A stretch of 64,000 nt of DNA from Zhengitettix transpicula (taxonomy: Eukaryota; Arthropoda; Insecta; Orthoptera; Tetrigidae), in contig CM073590.1 of the NCBI GenBank assembly GCA_037074705.1, positions 184,606,746 to 184,670,745 on the forward strand. The letters are read 5' to 3'. Shown here one piece after another: positions 11,966 to 23,934 of this stretch. The notes under the pieces are model-generated. The model saw only the letters and a list, made by a program, of their open reading frames with translations, was not told where the DNA came from and made no database searches. Numbering within the stretch: position 1 is the first letter of the stretch; the number at the start of each line of letters is the position of its first letter. A program made the position numbers and the translations under genes.

Positions 11966-12451
11966 CCAGATTAAATATATTTTTTTTAGGGCAACAGGCT
12001 ACATGAGGGTAATCCACATTGGGCAACTCCCCTTTAATAGCATAGGAAGGGATTTGAAAGGGGGGATGCGGAAGGGTAGAGGAAGGTAGCCAAGGGTTAA
12101 CTAGGGCCCCCAGGCTATATTTTAAGGATCCTACCCGGCATTCGCCTAAAGAAATGCAGGGAAAACCTTAGAAAAACCTGCATCGGGTAGGTCGGGCATT
12201 GGGTACTTGTCCCACGCCCTTCCGATAGCGGGAGAGGAGTTTGATGTGGGGATAGCGAACAACTCTTACCGTATGCCCAAGGTCTGCGACCCCGGAACAT
12301 ACACCTCTCAGAACAGGCCGAGGTGCCTCGGCTTGTGGGAACCTTAGTTCAAAAACGGAGAGGAAAAGGCATACCCAAAGGCAGCCCCTTCGTATCTCTC
12401 CTAAAAGGTTCTGCCTGCGAGAGAAAATCCCTCGCAGTCCCAGATTAAATA
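11966..12451 (-). mobile_element. GC-rich retroposon, copy 2, with target-site duplication
   Basis: Reverse-oriented relative of the element at 5,151-5,676. It runs from a T-run plus AGGGCAACAGGCTACATGAG to the CTGCGAG/CTCGCAG hairpin end. Identical 12-bp duplications CCAGATTAAATA flank it (11,966-11,977 and 12,440-12,451). Relative to copies 1 and 3 it lacks about 60 bp around the GGCCAGCTG segment. Confidence 0.75.
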
Positions 12452-12639
12452 CAAAGCTAACGACATCATATTCACTCGTCGCCGAAAAACACCTACAAAT
12501 AAGTCAGAAAAACAAAAGAAACTGGTTATCTACGATCTCTAGATTAAATTTGAGTTAAAAGCGTGCGAAGTGCGTGAACATGTTAGAAAATTTATGAGTC
12601 ACAAATCGGTCGGGACTAATCGAACTTCATCTGAAGTTT

Positions 12640-13330
12640 TGAAGCGAAGGAGAAGCCATGACAATGTGCGTAATGCGACTATTTCACGTTTCAATCAATA
12701 ATTACGTAGTTGAAGAGGATTGGAAAAATGCTATGGTTAGTCCTAATTACAAATCAAGAACAGAAACCAGAAACTCCAGGCCGGTTAACTTCAGTCGCGT
12801 GTAAAGTTTTAGAGCATCTAATTCGGAATACCTAAGAAAGCCCTGGAATGATAAGCGATTTATATTCAATGGCCAACATGGTTTTCGGCGTAAGAAATGT
12901 TGTGAAAGTCAGTTAATGATAGTACGTCAAGAATTTTGCGACAAAATTGTAGAATTGGGCAGAATCGATGTGATGATAATAGATTTTTTAAATGTCTTCG
13001 ATCCAGTGCGAGCGACATCAGCTCCTAATACCCAATTTAAGCGTAAGGAAGATTGCTTCTCGCATCCTGAACTGGATTCGGGACTTTTTGAAGGGTCGTA
13101 AATTCAAAGTTAGAAGAAATTCTGAACTGTCCTATCATATAGAAATAACTTCCAGCGTGCCCCAAAAAGGAACGAAAAGCACTAAACTTCGTCAGCAGAC
13201 TTTTAAATAAAAGATCCAGTATGTACGAAGGTCGTTGCAACTCTGATAGCGGCGAGCCCACGGAATATGAAACAATTAAAAAAGGATTAACCAATTGAGA
13301 TAGGGATTTATTATAAAATAATAAGATTTC
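12640..13330 (+). pseudogene. Decayed non-LTR retrotransposon reverse transcriptase
   Basis: Frames read with interruptions give KNAMVSPNYKSRTE, then NGQHGFRRKKCCESQL, then KIVELGRIDVMIIDF near 12,945 (the block before the first catalytic aspartate region), WIRDFLKGRKFKVRRNSE near 13,075 and SSVPQKGTKS near 13,155 (a broken GVPQGSVLGP block). These follow the usual order of fingers-to-palm motifs of LINE reverse transcriptases. Stops, frameshifts and missing catalytic residues make it non-functional. Downstream to 13,830 the frames are too damaged to assign. Confidence 0.7.
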
Positions 13331-14076
13331 CATTAATAAATTCAGTGAAGTAACCGACATAAAACGTCAGCTAAATGGAAGCCAAGGACGAGCGCTAAGA
13401 AACATCTAACCACATCCACGGAATTCTTGGAATGAGCACACCAGTAAACCTAGTAGCAAATCGAAACATCTCACTACTGGCTCCGGAGATACGAGCCAAA
13501 AAGAGCAGCAGAAGTATTCCAAGTAATAGAAGCAAGAAATAAAGGGTTAGAATACGAATGGTATGTCAGATGAAAAAACAGTGAAAAAGGCTAAAGCACC
13601 AAAAAATATTTAAAACTCTACCAGAAAGGAAAGAAAATCCAGAACTAGAAGTAACACACATAGTCACATGACATGAATGTTATAACGGTAAGCTCCATGA
13701 ACTAGGAAGGACAAACAAAATAAACTGCAAATGTGGGAAATAGAAATCCCACTGGAATCAAACATACAAAACTACAAGAAAGGAAACTAAACCATTAATG
13801 AAACACTACAAAATAAGTAAGAAACGCAAAAACTGATAAAGAAAATAAAAATATTTGAAGAAGACAATATCAAAGAGTTTCTTTTTGTAAAAAAAAAAAA
13901 CAGGATTTGGCAAAATTAAAAGAACCTTATAGTCAGAAAAAAAAATTAATATTAAAAATTTAATCACTACGTTTATCCCTGATTTGGACATCTTTAGGCG
14001 TATGGATGATACAATTATAAAAAGAATTATAATTCTGTTTGGATGTTACAATTATAAAAATTATAACATTCATACA

Positions 14077-14932
14077 CTTAAAGAGGTCCCAATCAGGGAC
14101 GAACGTCGTGTTCAAAATTTGAATATTAAAACTTTTTTCTGAATAAAAGGAAGCTATTTTAATATTTAATTTAAAGTCTAAAGTCAGATAGTTATAATTG
14201 TTAAAATCAAATGAATTTAAGGATTTTTGGGGGGCGGTGAAAGTCCCCCACTGCACACGCGACAAGGGATCTTCTCCTAACAGGCCGAATGGCATACAAA
14301 TTATACAACAAATTAAATCATCAACACGGCTAAGGCTTGAAGCTAAAGCCAGCTTTAAAAATAAAAAGAAATTGAGTGATATAATGTTGATAATAAAATA
14401 ATAAGGGTATGGTTATGGAAACGTAGTTAAATCTGTTTAGCAGTGAGAAGTGCAGAGAATTATAGGGCGCCATTTATAGTCTTAATTATAGTTATACTCT
14501 CTTAGTATTAAGTAAAAAGGTTTATAGATGTAATGTAACTTTTTTTCTCGTTTTTTTATGTTCATAGTCGTATATAGTATGTGTAATTTCATTGTGCGTA
14601 TTTTAAACATTGCCACCGGGATTTGCCCAATGTAATTAAATAAATGTATGTGTCTATCTACAAAAAAAACATATAAGGAAAGTGAATTGCTTAAAATGTG
14701 TCATTTTATTGGTCCGATTGAAATGAGGCAGGGAGATTATTTAACCATACCCATTCATTATGAGAATGTTTCTTGACAATTATAGCATAGAACTAGTTAA
14801 AAACGGGATTGTTAGTAGCATAAAAGATTCATTTTGCAAATTTTTTATTTGTTAATACAGATAATAAAGTTAAATAGCGTTGTTAAATGTCGCTTCATCC
14901 AAGCCTTGAAGCCGTCTAAAGAAAAATCATGA
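14077..14932. other. Unassigned AT-rich DNA
   Basis: Contains a short GC-rich patch at about 14,225-14,300 in otherwise AT-rich sequence. No conserved coding motif or repeat boundary was recognised. Confidence 0.3.
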
Positions 14933-14939
14933 TGTTTTT

Positions 14940-15317
14940 TTTTAGGGCAACAGGCTACATGAGGGTAATCCACATTGGGCAACTCCCCTTTAATAGCATA
15001 GGAAGGGATTAGAAAGGGGGGATGCGGAAGGGTAGAGGAAGGTAGCCAAGGGCTAACTAGGGCCCCCGGGCTATATTTTAAGGATCCTACCCGGCATTCG
15101 CCTAAAGAAATGCAGGGAAAACCTTAGAAAAACGTGCATCGGGTAGGTCGGGTATTGGGTACTTGTTACACGTCCTTCCGATAGCGGGAGAGGAGTTTGC
15201 TGTGGGGACGCAGCATTCCCTTCTCCGTGGACCAGGATAGGAGGCAGCTGGCCGACTATTCCAATGGGAATAGCGGACAACTCTTACCGTATGCCCAAGG
15301 TCTGCGACCCCGGAATG
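14940..15317 (-). mobile_element. GC-rich retroposon, copy 3 (5'-truncated)
   Basis: Closely similar to copy 2 in the same orientation from the T-run and AGGGCAACAGG through the CCCGGCATTCGCC segment. It retains the GGAGGCAGCTGGCCGACTAT segment missing from copy 2 and ends abruptly after CGACCCCGGAATG. That truncates the hairpin-bearing 5' end, as is usual for retroposons. I see no convincing duplication at the ends. Confidence 0.7.
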
Positions 15318-16868
15318 TATAAATAAGTTTCTTCTTATGGATGTACTTTGTAAAAATTACTACCAGTAGATTCTTATTTTCCCAGTTTACTCAGTTGACA
15401 CTCAAGTCTTAATTATATCTCTCGTGTTTCCAATTTAATTGCTTTGACGCATATCATAAAAATAGCTCAAACACAAGAAATAAATATTTAATTTTCTATT
15501 GAATGCCAAAAACAATAATGATAATGAAACATTAAGAAAACTTAGACTTTATTCTATGTTACGCTACTAGTATGAAATTACACAAGGAACGTTTTGGAAT
15601 TATGAAAAAATTCCTTGACCGTGATGGAAAGCAGCCAACCACTGATTATCTGAAACCGGTTTCCTGGAAGTGAGAAGCGTCACATATCCGCAGGGGTTTA
15701 ATCCTCCTTAAGAAAAGTCAATTCTTCCTCGAAGCCATAGATAGATTTATTCTCTGCTAGCCCTCTTATGAGGAAATAGGATGCGTCACAAATATCATCA
15801 ATTTGACATTGCTGAGTGTGGAATTAAACTTGGACAATTATTGATTATATACGTGCAACGTATAAAAATTTATATCCTAGCCCGTTAACAATTCTAGGGG
15901 AAATAAATATAAGGTTCTCTTTAGAAATGTTCATGGTTCATAATTAATGCATTAGTTAACCACGTTCGCCAATTCCTGAGAAAATCGTAAAGATTTAACA
16001 ACGTGATTTCACCGACAGCTGGAAGATAGACCCAAAAAAATTAATGGAATCGGTACCCTCAAGTCAGACTACTTCCGTGCCATAAACTTCTACCCAAAAA
16101 CAACAAGAGACGAACATTCCAAACTAACCAATCTCCACTTAATTACGAAAGACCCCCCCCCCCCACGCTCAACCTGCGATTGGTGTTCCATATATAGTGT
16201 CCAGCATCAAATATAAAAGCAACAGAGAACAAAATTAATATATCCGCAACCCGATTACACCTTCCTCAGCATTCCAAGAAAGAAATAACCTAGCTGTTAC
16301 TGCGACATAACATAAAATAAACAAAAACATTGATTTTATTTCATCATGATTGCATCATCACAAATAACGAATGGTTAGTAATTTTATATTACAGAAGTCG
16401 AAGTCACGATGAGTGACGTAGAAAGAACCTCATGGACATAGCAACAATTTAGTCTGCATTTATATATATATATATATATATATATTGCTGACATTAAATT
16501 AATATAATTATGACCTTTGCATATATGCTTTACATGATATACAAGTAATAAACTGCTGACATTTGCTAGATACAAAAAAAAATGTAGCAAAATGTTTATT
16601 AATTTTGGTTTTACTGTGTTTATTTTATTGTGTTATATACGTCAATTTAATATTTCTGAAACGCTGCTCAAACTCTTAGTATATACTTTAACTGTTACGC
16701 TTATAAACGTAACAATAATCAACTCGTCGGACTACTTTGTCGAAAAAATATTGTTTAGTTATAAGTAACAGAATATACAATGGAAATATAATACTTGGAT
16801 ACATATATTTAATATATGGAATATATTTAAATAATATAATCAACGGACATCCACCTTAAAAGTGTTGG

Positions 16869-16908
<40 letters not shown>
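15318..16908. other. Unassigned AT-rich DNA with TA microsatellites
   Basis: No coding exon was recognised. Simple (TA)n tracts lie at 16,461-16,485 and 16,870-16,909; the second directly abuts the LTR-like sequence that follows. A run of C residues lies near 16,150. Confidence 0.35.
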
Positions 16909-16909
<1 letters not shown>

Positions 16910-16911
<2 letters not shown>

Positions 16912-17890
16912 GGTGACCTCCAATGTGTATAATGAAACGATTTTTTATAATTACTCTAATATTTGTATTGTCAGCGTAATATTATGGACTAGGTATTGTT
17001 GGCAACAATCAGCGTTGCATAAGAATGTGGATTTTTTCAGACGTATTATTGCCAATGACATTTTGAGGCGAAAAAGATTTAAGGGAGTCTGTAATGGGAA
17101 CCGACCTGTAGTGGTCGTGTTCAGCCTGCGTATTAAATGAAAAAGTAAAGTGTTTAATCTGAAGAAAAAAAACAGGACATGTAAGTACAGGCGGTTGGTA
17201 GATGTTGGATGATAAGGTTGTAGTTAACGAATGTTGGAGACGTGTCCGGTGGTCAGTTGACCGGAAATTTAGCAAAGTAAAACTTATGTTACGGGATAAG
17301 GTTTGGAAAAGTTGTTATAAGTTAATGAGAGAGATATAACTCAGTGGCGATTTGCTAAAACATTCTGCAAGACTTCATTGTCTGTGGTAATATGGAAATT
17401 TGGTTTGATGAGCTGATTTAGGTTCTGAACAGTGAAATACCGTGGCCTATAAATAAAATCCTTTTAAATTATTGGTGAAGTAAATAAGTAGTGTTCCATG
17501 GGAGCTGCTCTGATGATTCTGTACGTATGAAATTTTCATTGAAAACCTAGTATAAAATTGCATACCGTCAGATTTCTTAAAATTTATTCGGGTTTTTGTA
17601 GATTTTTCTTATGTTAAAATTTCTCATGTAAATTTAATTCATTATTTTGTAACATTTTGTTTATCTTTAATTCGGTTATAATTGCGGATTATTATAACTG
17701 TTAGAGGCCATATAAGCGAACCTGAAGATTTTAAGAATTTTAATAAAGCTATGTAAAGCATCTATGAAAAAATTTTGTAAAAAAAATATAAATTGGTAAT
17801 AAACGTTTTGTATTTAAAATTTAATTGTATAATTTATTTTTAATTTACTTATCACATTAATTGGCCACAACGTGACTTTGTTAAGATCTT
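16910..17890 (+). mobile_element. LTR-like sequence, plus orientation
   Basis: Starts TGTGGTGACC and matches, in inverted orientation, most of 18,670-19,577. Shared strings include GCGTAATATTATG, ACTGCTCTGATGATT-like and ATTTCTCATGTAAATTT, in the same order. It contains AATAAA-type signals and ends near TTGGCCACAACGTG, which resembles the primer-binding region that follows the 5' LTR of Ty3/gypsy-type elements. No internal coding region is attached, so it is probably a solo or fragmentary LTR. An alternative is a large DNA-transposon inverted repeat. Confidence 0.4.
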
Positions 17891-18669
17891 TAATTAGTAT
17901 ACCACTATATATATATATAGTGTGTGTGTGTATAGTTTCTCATTGTGACATGAGCTGTTTGTCAAAACAATGCTCAAAATATCTTCACGGCTTTTTAATC
18001 CACAGAATTCATGTATCGACGTACCTTGGAACAGCTTGAAAGTCTCGTAGAATAAAGTTAAGGAATGTTCACAGTGATCCGTTGTCCAATTTTCACGAAG
18101 GGAAAGTTGTACATCTCTCATGTACAAACATTTTGTATACACTTCTCACGTGCAAACTGCATCTAGTTCACGAATCTTCAGGCTACTCATCACAAATCGT
18201 GTCTGCGTCCGTTCAGATTTTCCTGCGACTGAAGTTAGACGTTTCCTGTTGACGAATCATCAGGAAGACGGCCATTTTATTAGAATTTTTTCCTAGTGGG
18301 GCCATGGCCACACGTCACTGTACGGCAATGCGCACTCCAGGCAAATGTTTTGCAACTCTACTTTCAAGGTAGTCTCACGCTAGTCGCACACACAACCAGT
18401 TTGCAATTAAAATGCAACTTCTTACCGCAATAAACACGGACAATTCAGTCAGAAAAATTTAAGTTAGATAATTGTAATTACATGTAATGAGTTAAATTTA
18501 CATGGAAAACTTTAGTACAAATAATACACACAGTGAGAAACTGAGAAACTCTAGGAAATTAGTTCCCCCATAAAGTCAAACCCAACAGTTTACAAAGTCG
18601 CTAATTTATATTTGAGCGTCTAAGTTGAAAATAAACGCACTGCACATTAGAATAATCGACGTAGCTCAG

Positions 18670-19577
18670 AATAATATATTGTAATAATCAATTTAATGAA
18701 AACAGTCACCACGTTGCTGCCAATTAATGTAATATTCAATTTAGAAATAGAACGAAGAATCCCACGATGTTAATGTGATAAATTATGTTTCGATAAATGA
18801 AATAACTTAAACAATTAAATTTAATTACAAAAACGTTTATTACCATTTACATTTAGTTAGATTTTATACAAAAATTTTACATAGATGCCACAGTTTTATT
18901 GAAATTCTTAAAACCTTCAGGTTTATAAAATATTGAATCAAATTTACATGAGAAATATTAACAAAAGAAAAATCTGAAGAAAATGGATGAAATCTGACTA
19001 CGCAATTTTTATATTAGGTTTACAATGAAAATTTCGTACATACCAATCATCAGAGCAGTTATTATATAACACTACTTACTCACTTCATCGATTCTTTAAA
19101 AAGATTACAATTAACAGGCCATGGTATTTCACTTTTCTCACAACCTACATCAGCGTATACGCTTGAGAGTCTACCACCACACACCACCAGCAGTCGATTT
19201 CCAACGTTCCAATACCAGTTCAATAACATCCAGTACTATGTTCTTTACAATTCACACGTAATTCTTTCAATTTCTCTTGCCAATACTTGTAATAGATGTA
19301 TTTTCTTTCGGCGACTCTTACTGGCAGATTCATTAACTTGGCTATGAAGACATTAGAACAAACAGTTCTCACGATCTGACTGCTACGTACAAGAGACGCA
19401 GGCCGACCCTTTCTCTTTCAGCTTCTATCGTCGACTGAACTCAACTCTCGTCCAAAATTTTCCACATCACACATTACCGACAATAATACCGTCTGAAAAC
19501 TCCACATTCTTACGCAAAGCTGACTGGTGTCTACAATACCTAGGTCATAATATTACGCTGACAATATAAATATTAAA
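18670..19577 (-). mobile_element. LTR-like sequence, minus orientation
   Basis: Inverted, diverged counterpart of 16,910-17,890. Similarity is clearest at the far end (TATTGTCAGCGTAATATTAT) and around the middle (AAATACCATGGCCT, TTTCATTGTAAACCTA). A Helitron-like element begins immediately after it at 19,578. Confidence 0.4.
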
Positions 19578-20610
19578 TCTTATAAATAAAAAAGAGTGTA
19601 TGTATGTTTGTTTGTATGTTTGTTTGTATGTTTGTTTGTATGTTTGTTTGTATGTTTGTATGTTTGTTTGTATGTTTGTATGTTCGGAATACAAATCTAC
19701 ACCGGTAGAGCAAATTTCACCAAATTTCGTACACGTGTTCTTTACGACCAGGAAACAAACACTGTCGGGGTGAGACATGTCTACCACCCCCAGAAGCGGG
19801 GATGCACGGGGGTTGAAATATTTAAACATGCTAAAACAGCCGATATTTTAGTCGGATAATAATTTTTAGGGGTCCAAGATATTGATGGTGTTTCTACCGA
19901 TGTTTTCTGAATATAATTTTCATCCCCTACACCCTGGGGAAAGAGCACCCCTAGCGTTTGGGTTGGAGAATACAAATCTATACCGGTGGTTAAAATTTCA
20001 CCAAATTTCGTGCACGTGTTCTTTGCGACCAGGAAACAAACACTGTCGGGGTAAGACGCGCCTACCACCCCCAGAAGCGGGGGTGGACGGGGGTGGAAAT
20101 ATTTAAACATGCTAAAACAGTCGATATTTCAGTCGGATAAATATTTTTAGGGGTCAAAGATATTTATAGTCTTTCCACTGATGATATCTGAATATAATTT
20201 TCAACCTCTACACCCTGGGGAAAGAGCACCCCTAGCGTTTGGGGTGGAGAATACAAATCTACACCGCTGGTGCAAATTTCACCAAATTTCGTACACGGGT
20301 TCTTTGCGACCAGGAAACAAACACTGTCGGGGTGAGACGCGTCTACCAACCCCAGAAGCGGGGGTGGACGGGGGTTGAAATACTTAAACATGCTAAAACA
20401 GCAGGTATTAGATTTGGATAAATATTTTCGGGGTCAAAGATATTGATTGTGTTTCAACCGGTGTTATCTGAGCATAATATTCATCTCCTACGCCCTGGGA
20501 AAAGGGCACCCTTAGGGTTTGGGGTGGAGTTGCTTTACAGAAAAATAACGCGAATACAACCGAGTTTGGAGTCAAATCGAAGGTTATGGATGTCAGTGAG
20601 TTTACTTCGG
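19578..20610 (+). mobile_element. Helitron-like element, 5' end and three ~280-bp modules
   Basis: Begins A|TCTTATAAATAAAAAAG, the 5'-TC start expected of Helitrons, then a TGTATGTTTGTT-type microsatellite (19,598-19,685). Three tandem modules follow (about 19,690, 19,968 and 20,247). Each carries CCAGGAAACAAACACTGTCG, a GGTGGACGGGGG-type core, AACATGCTAAAACAG, CACCCTGGGGAAAGAGCACC and a module boundary near ACAAATCTACACCGG. The 3' CTAG terminus is missing, so this copy is truncated. Small frames inside the modules reflect repetition, not genes. Confidence 0.65.
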
Positions 20611-20639
20611 ATATAAATTATAAAAATCCTTTAATTACA

Positions 20640-21690
20640 TATATTGGTAGTCACCACAATATGCATATTGTAATAATCAATTAAAAATACCAATTTTAAT
20701 AAATGGAACAACTATTAAAATTTCGCCACACGTTGGAACGCCAAAAATGTAATACACAACAAAGACAATTAATTAACTGATTATAATGGGCACGTTGTGG
20801 CGTCGTAAATGTAATGATCAAATATGAACAATTAATTAATTATTTATGATGAAAAGTTATCAAATGAAGGAGCATGAATAAAACATTTATTAAAACTGAC
20901 CAAACAATTGATTTATTATTATAAAATAATTACTCTCCTTTTTACATTATATTTCATACAATCAATTTACTTTTCTCTTGATCTCAAGGTCTTTTCTGAG
21001 CCTTTAAATAAAGAATAATTTACTCCCTTTTTAAAACAATTTACAACTTAATATTGAAAAATATTTTAATAAAAAAAATCGAAATCTGACGAAATTTTAC
21101 CTTTAATATAACGTTTACAATTTAATTTAAATGGTTTATAACTCACTGTTTTGTTCTGGTACCATGGCAATTGGATACTTTCAGCAATACACTCTCACTT
21201 TAAACAAATTTGAGGCCATTTTTACACTGAATTTACACTTTATAACTGTTGGACTTTCCTTATTGGCGGCGCCTTGCAGAATTCCTCCTCGATTCTCAAA
21301 ATAATTTGGCGTAACACTCAGAAATTCATCTTGAGTCACTATCTGCATTAATTCCGTCCAACTTTGCTTTTCAATAATATGTCACGTTGATTTTAGCTTA
21401 CGAACACTTGCTGTCGTTTTTTTACTGCTGCCTGCTTCTACTTTACTTATTAATATCTTAAATCCTCTCGACTATTTCCAATACGACTAATTTCTCTCGC
21501 CTCCGATTGCCGACTGTCCACATCACCAAACTTCGCGCGCCATGTCTCAACAATACCTTGCCTGTTCATATTCTCGTCTATTATTGTATCTTTGTGTACG
21601 TTTGCCGGTAACAATTCCAGTTCAACAGTTTATAATTATTAACTCTTAATTGCACTTTAATTATTACAATATATATATTAAATAAACTGA
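20640..21690 (-). mobile_element. LTR-like sequence, minus orientation
   Basis: On the minus strand this reads from a TATATTGTAATAATTA start through AATAAA signals to a CATTACATTTACGACGCC / CAACGTG end, followed by TTTTTGGCGTTCCAACGTG. The repeated CAACGTG boundary resembles the LTR-to-primer-site junction of the two LTR-like copies to its left. No coding region was found. Confidence 0.35.
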
Positions 21691-22480
21691 TAGATGAATA
21701 GTGTGTTTATTTTAATATTGCATTTGTAGTAAGGTTGATTAATGAGACTCTAGGTTTCATAATTAGTTATTTTAATTTATTATTAATTTTGTCTGATATA
21801 ATTTACTTAAATAACTCCAAATCTACTTGTTTGACAAATTAATACTGCAAAATATTTTTAAGTAAAATTATAAAATTTTTTACTATCGTTGAGTGCTCTG
21901 ACAATTGGTGGGAAAGTTGAGTGGGAACGTGGGATTGCGAGGCACTGTTAAAATGGGAACATGATACTCAAATTGATTAAAGACATTAATTAACCTGTAA
22001 ATATCGAATTGACATTGAATTATATGCAGCACGGGATTTTACGATTAAGAACTACACAGATAGCTAACCGCCATCTCTGGTTTACTTATAATGTAGACTT
22101 AGCAGTAGCACTAGTAAATACTTACCATGTTATCCTGTTGTTTTTTACAAATTTTATACGCCATGAAGGCCGAAAAATCATAGCTGTACTATTGGACTTT
22201 CAATTTACAACAAATTGTTTAAAAAAATGACTCAGTCCTACGTGGTTTGTATTATTTATGAATATTACCAGAAGTTTCTGAAATATTGATTGATTTATTT
22301 AATAGAATTCACAGAACAAATATACTAAATGAAGAAATCTATTGCCACGATGATTGTCTTTCGTCCAATTGTTTAACGTTTGGTCGTCAGACTCATGACT
22401 CAAGTGAGGGAGGGTGTGGAGAGTTGTTTCTCTCTGTTCAACACAACGTATAACGAAGAAATGATACACTTTATTGAAGA
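21691..22480. other. Unassigned DNA
   Basis: AT-rich. The 73-residue frame at 22,009-22,230 has no recognisable motif. Confidence 0.25.
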
Positions 22481-22645
22481 CTAGCTGAGTGCCCGGCGTT
22501 GTCCGGGTTGTTATATATCCATAACCCCCGATTTGACTCCAATCTCGGTTGCTTTAGAGTTATTCTTATATAACGCACCTGGATCCCTATACCTAAATGT
22601 GCTGAAAAGGGATGAACTCATTGACCACGTTAAAAGTTTCTTTCG
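22481..22645 (-). mobile_element. Helitron-like 3' end fragment
   Basis: Starts A|CTAGCTGAGTGCCCGGCG, the reverse complement of a Helitron 3' terminus (short GC-rich palindrome followed by CTAG, inserted before T). It continues with the ACTCCAATCTCGGTTG module shared with other copies, then breaks off. Confidence 0.6.
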
Positions 22646-22649
22646 GTGT

Positions 22650-23500
22650 ATATATATTGTAATACTAATTAGAGGCCATTAATGATTTTGATAATTGGAT
22701 AGTTATGGTGTATTGTTAGCGGTACAAATTTCAAAGGCGACAATGGACAGGCGAGCTTTGTTGTGCGGAACCGCGGAGTTACAGAACAGTCGGAAGTTGG
22801 AAGTGCGACAACGAACTGCGTGGCAGGCAGATAGGTCTAGCCGGAAAAGGTTACAAGTTAAATTTGAGTAAGAAGTTTTGGACAGTCAAACTCATCGAAT
22901 AATATTACAAGGAGTAACCTAATAAATCACGCCACAATAAACATCTATAAATACCGTGACCGTCATCAATTCCATAGAGAGACAATTTGTAACAATCTGT
23001 CCAACCAATAATCCGGAAGGAACAACAGTTTCTATTTTCCAGAGGTGAGACCCGAAAGTTACGAGCGTGTTTTCGTTTAATCAAATGTAAATTCAGTGAT
23101 TTCATGGCCTTTTAATGTGAATAGTGAGGTGAGCACGAGCCCAACAGAGTTTAAGAAGTACCAGCAGAAGTTTTGTAAGTAGAAACAAATTTGATCAATT
23201 TTTTAAACGCTAATTAAAGGTAAAGTCGTCCGATTTCGATTTTACGTTTTATTTGATTGTTTAACTTCTTTGGTTGTAAAGGAATTTGATTGTGTAACGT
23301 AAATATAAAGGTTGTTTCTTTACTTAGAAGGCCCAGATAAATGACCCTGATAAAAGAGTTGTAAAATCTATAAAATTAAAAAACTTTTAATGCAAACAGT
23401 CTCATTTCGAAATATTGTAATTTCACCTGAATAAAAGTAATTATCTTGTAAAGTTTTAAAGAATGTCGTAATTATTTTGAAATCCTTCTCTTTAAATAAA
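22650..23500 (+). mobile_element. Possible LTR-like relic
   Basis: Starts near TGTATATATATTGTAATACT and contains TTAGAAGGCCCAGATAAATG near 23,325. A similar TTAGAGGCC string occurs in the LTR-like copies near 17,700 and 44,310. The similarity is patchy and the ends are uncertain. Confidence 0.25.
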
Positions 23501-23599
23501 AATAAATATAATTGATTCATCAACCAACTATTGAATGCAAATTATTTAAGTAATATTTTGTGTAATTAATTGTTTAATTCATTAATTCTTATTTGTTCA

Positions 23600-23895
23600 T
23601 TACAATGAACATGTTCGACAATTTCCACCTTCGACCACCCCTGCTTGGGGGAGTTAAACGACAAATTGAATGTCATAATTAAAGTCAGCGACATCCATAA
23701 CCCTGGATTTGACCCCAATCTCCTTTGTATTCGCGTTATTTTCTTGAAACGCTTCTCCATCCCCACCACTAAGGGTGATCCTTTCCCATGCTGTAAGAGG
23801 TTGAAATTATACACAGATAACATCGGTACAAACACTATAAATCTCTTGGACCTCTAAAAATATTTTTCCGACTCAAATATCAGCTGTTATACGTA
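23600..23895 (-). mobile_element. Helitron-like internal module fragment
   Basis: One module in reverse orientation: ATCCATAACCCTGGATTTGA, ATTCGCGTTATTTTC and GAGGTTGAAATTATACACA. These strings recur in the elements at 27.8-29.3, 32.0-34.4 and 57.1-58.0 kb. No termini are present. Confidence 0.55.
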
Positions 23896-23934
23896 GAACG
23901 TGAAAAGGAAAGTGAAAGTTGAATCGCACAAAAG

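Larger units (their letters stand above)
11195..14076. mobile_element. 2.9-kb composite region bounded by ~200-bp inverted arms
   Basis: The left arm (11,195-11,400) and right arm (about 13,840-14,076) are inverted copies of one sequence. Shared strings include GTTATAATTTTTATAATTGT, TATCATCCATACGCC and ACAAAAAGAAACTCTTTGAT. Between the arms lie a smaller palindrome (11,586-11,712), the GC-rich retroposon copy 2 and a decayed LINE reverse transcriptase. Each arm carries CTGAAGATGTCC or its variant, reminiscent of Penelope-like terminal repeats. It could be a foldback element, an inverted Penelope terminal-repeat pair, or two chance inverted insertions; the sequence does not decide. Confidence 0.5.

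Noticed and set aside
19545..20421. Seven overlapping open frames of 60-109 residues on both strands
   Set aside because: They arise from the tandem Helitron-like modules and repeat with the module period; no conserved protein motif.
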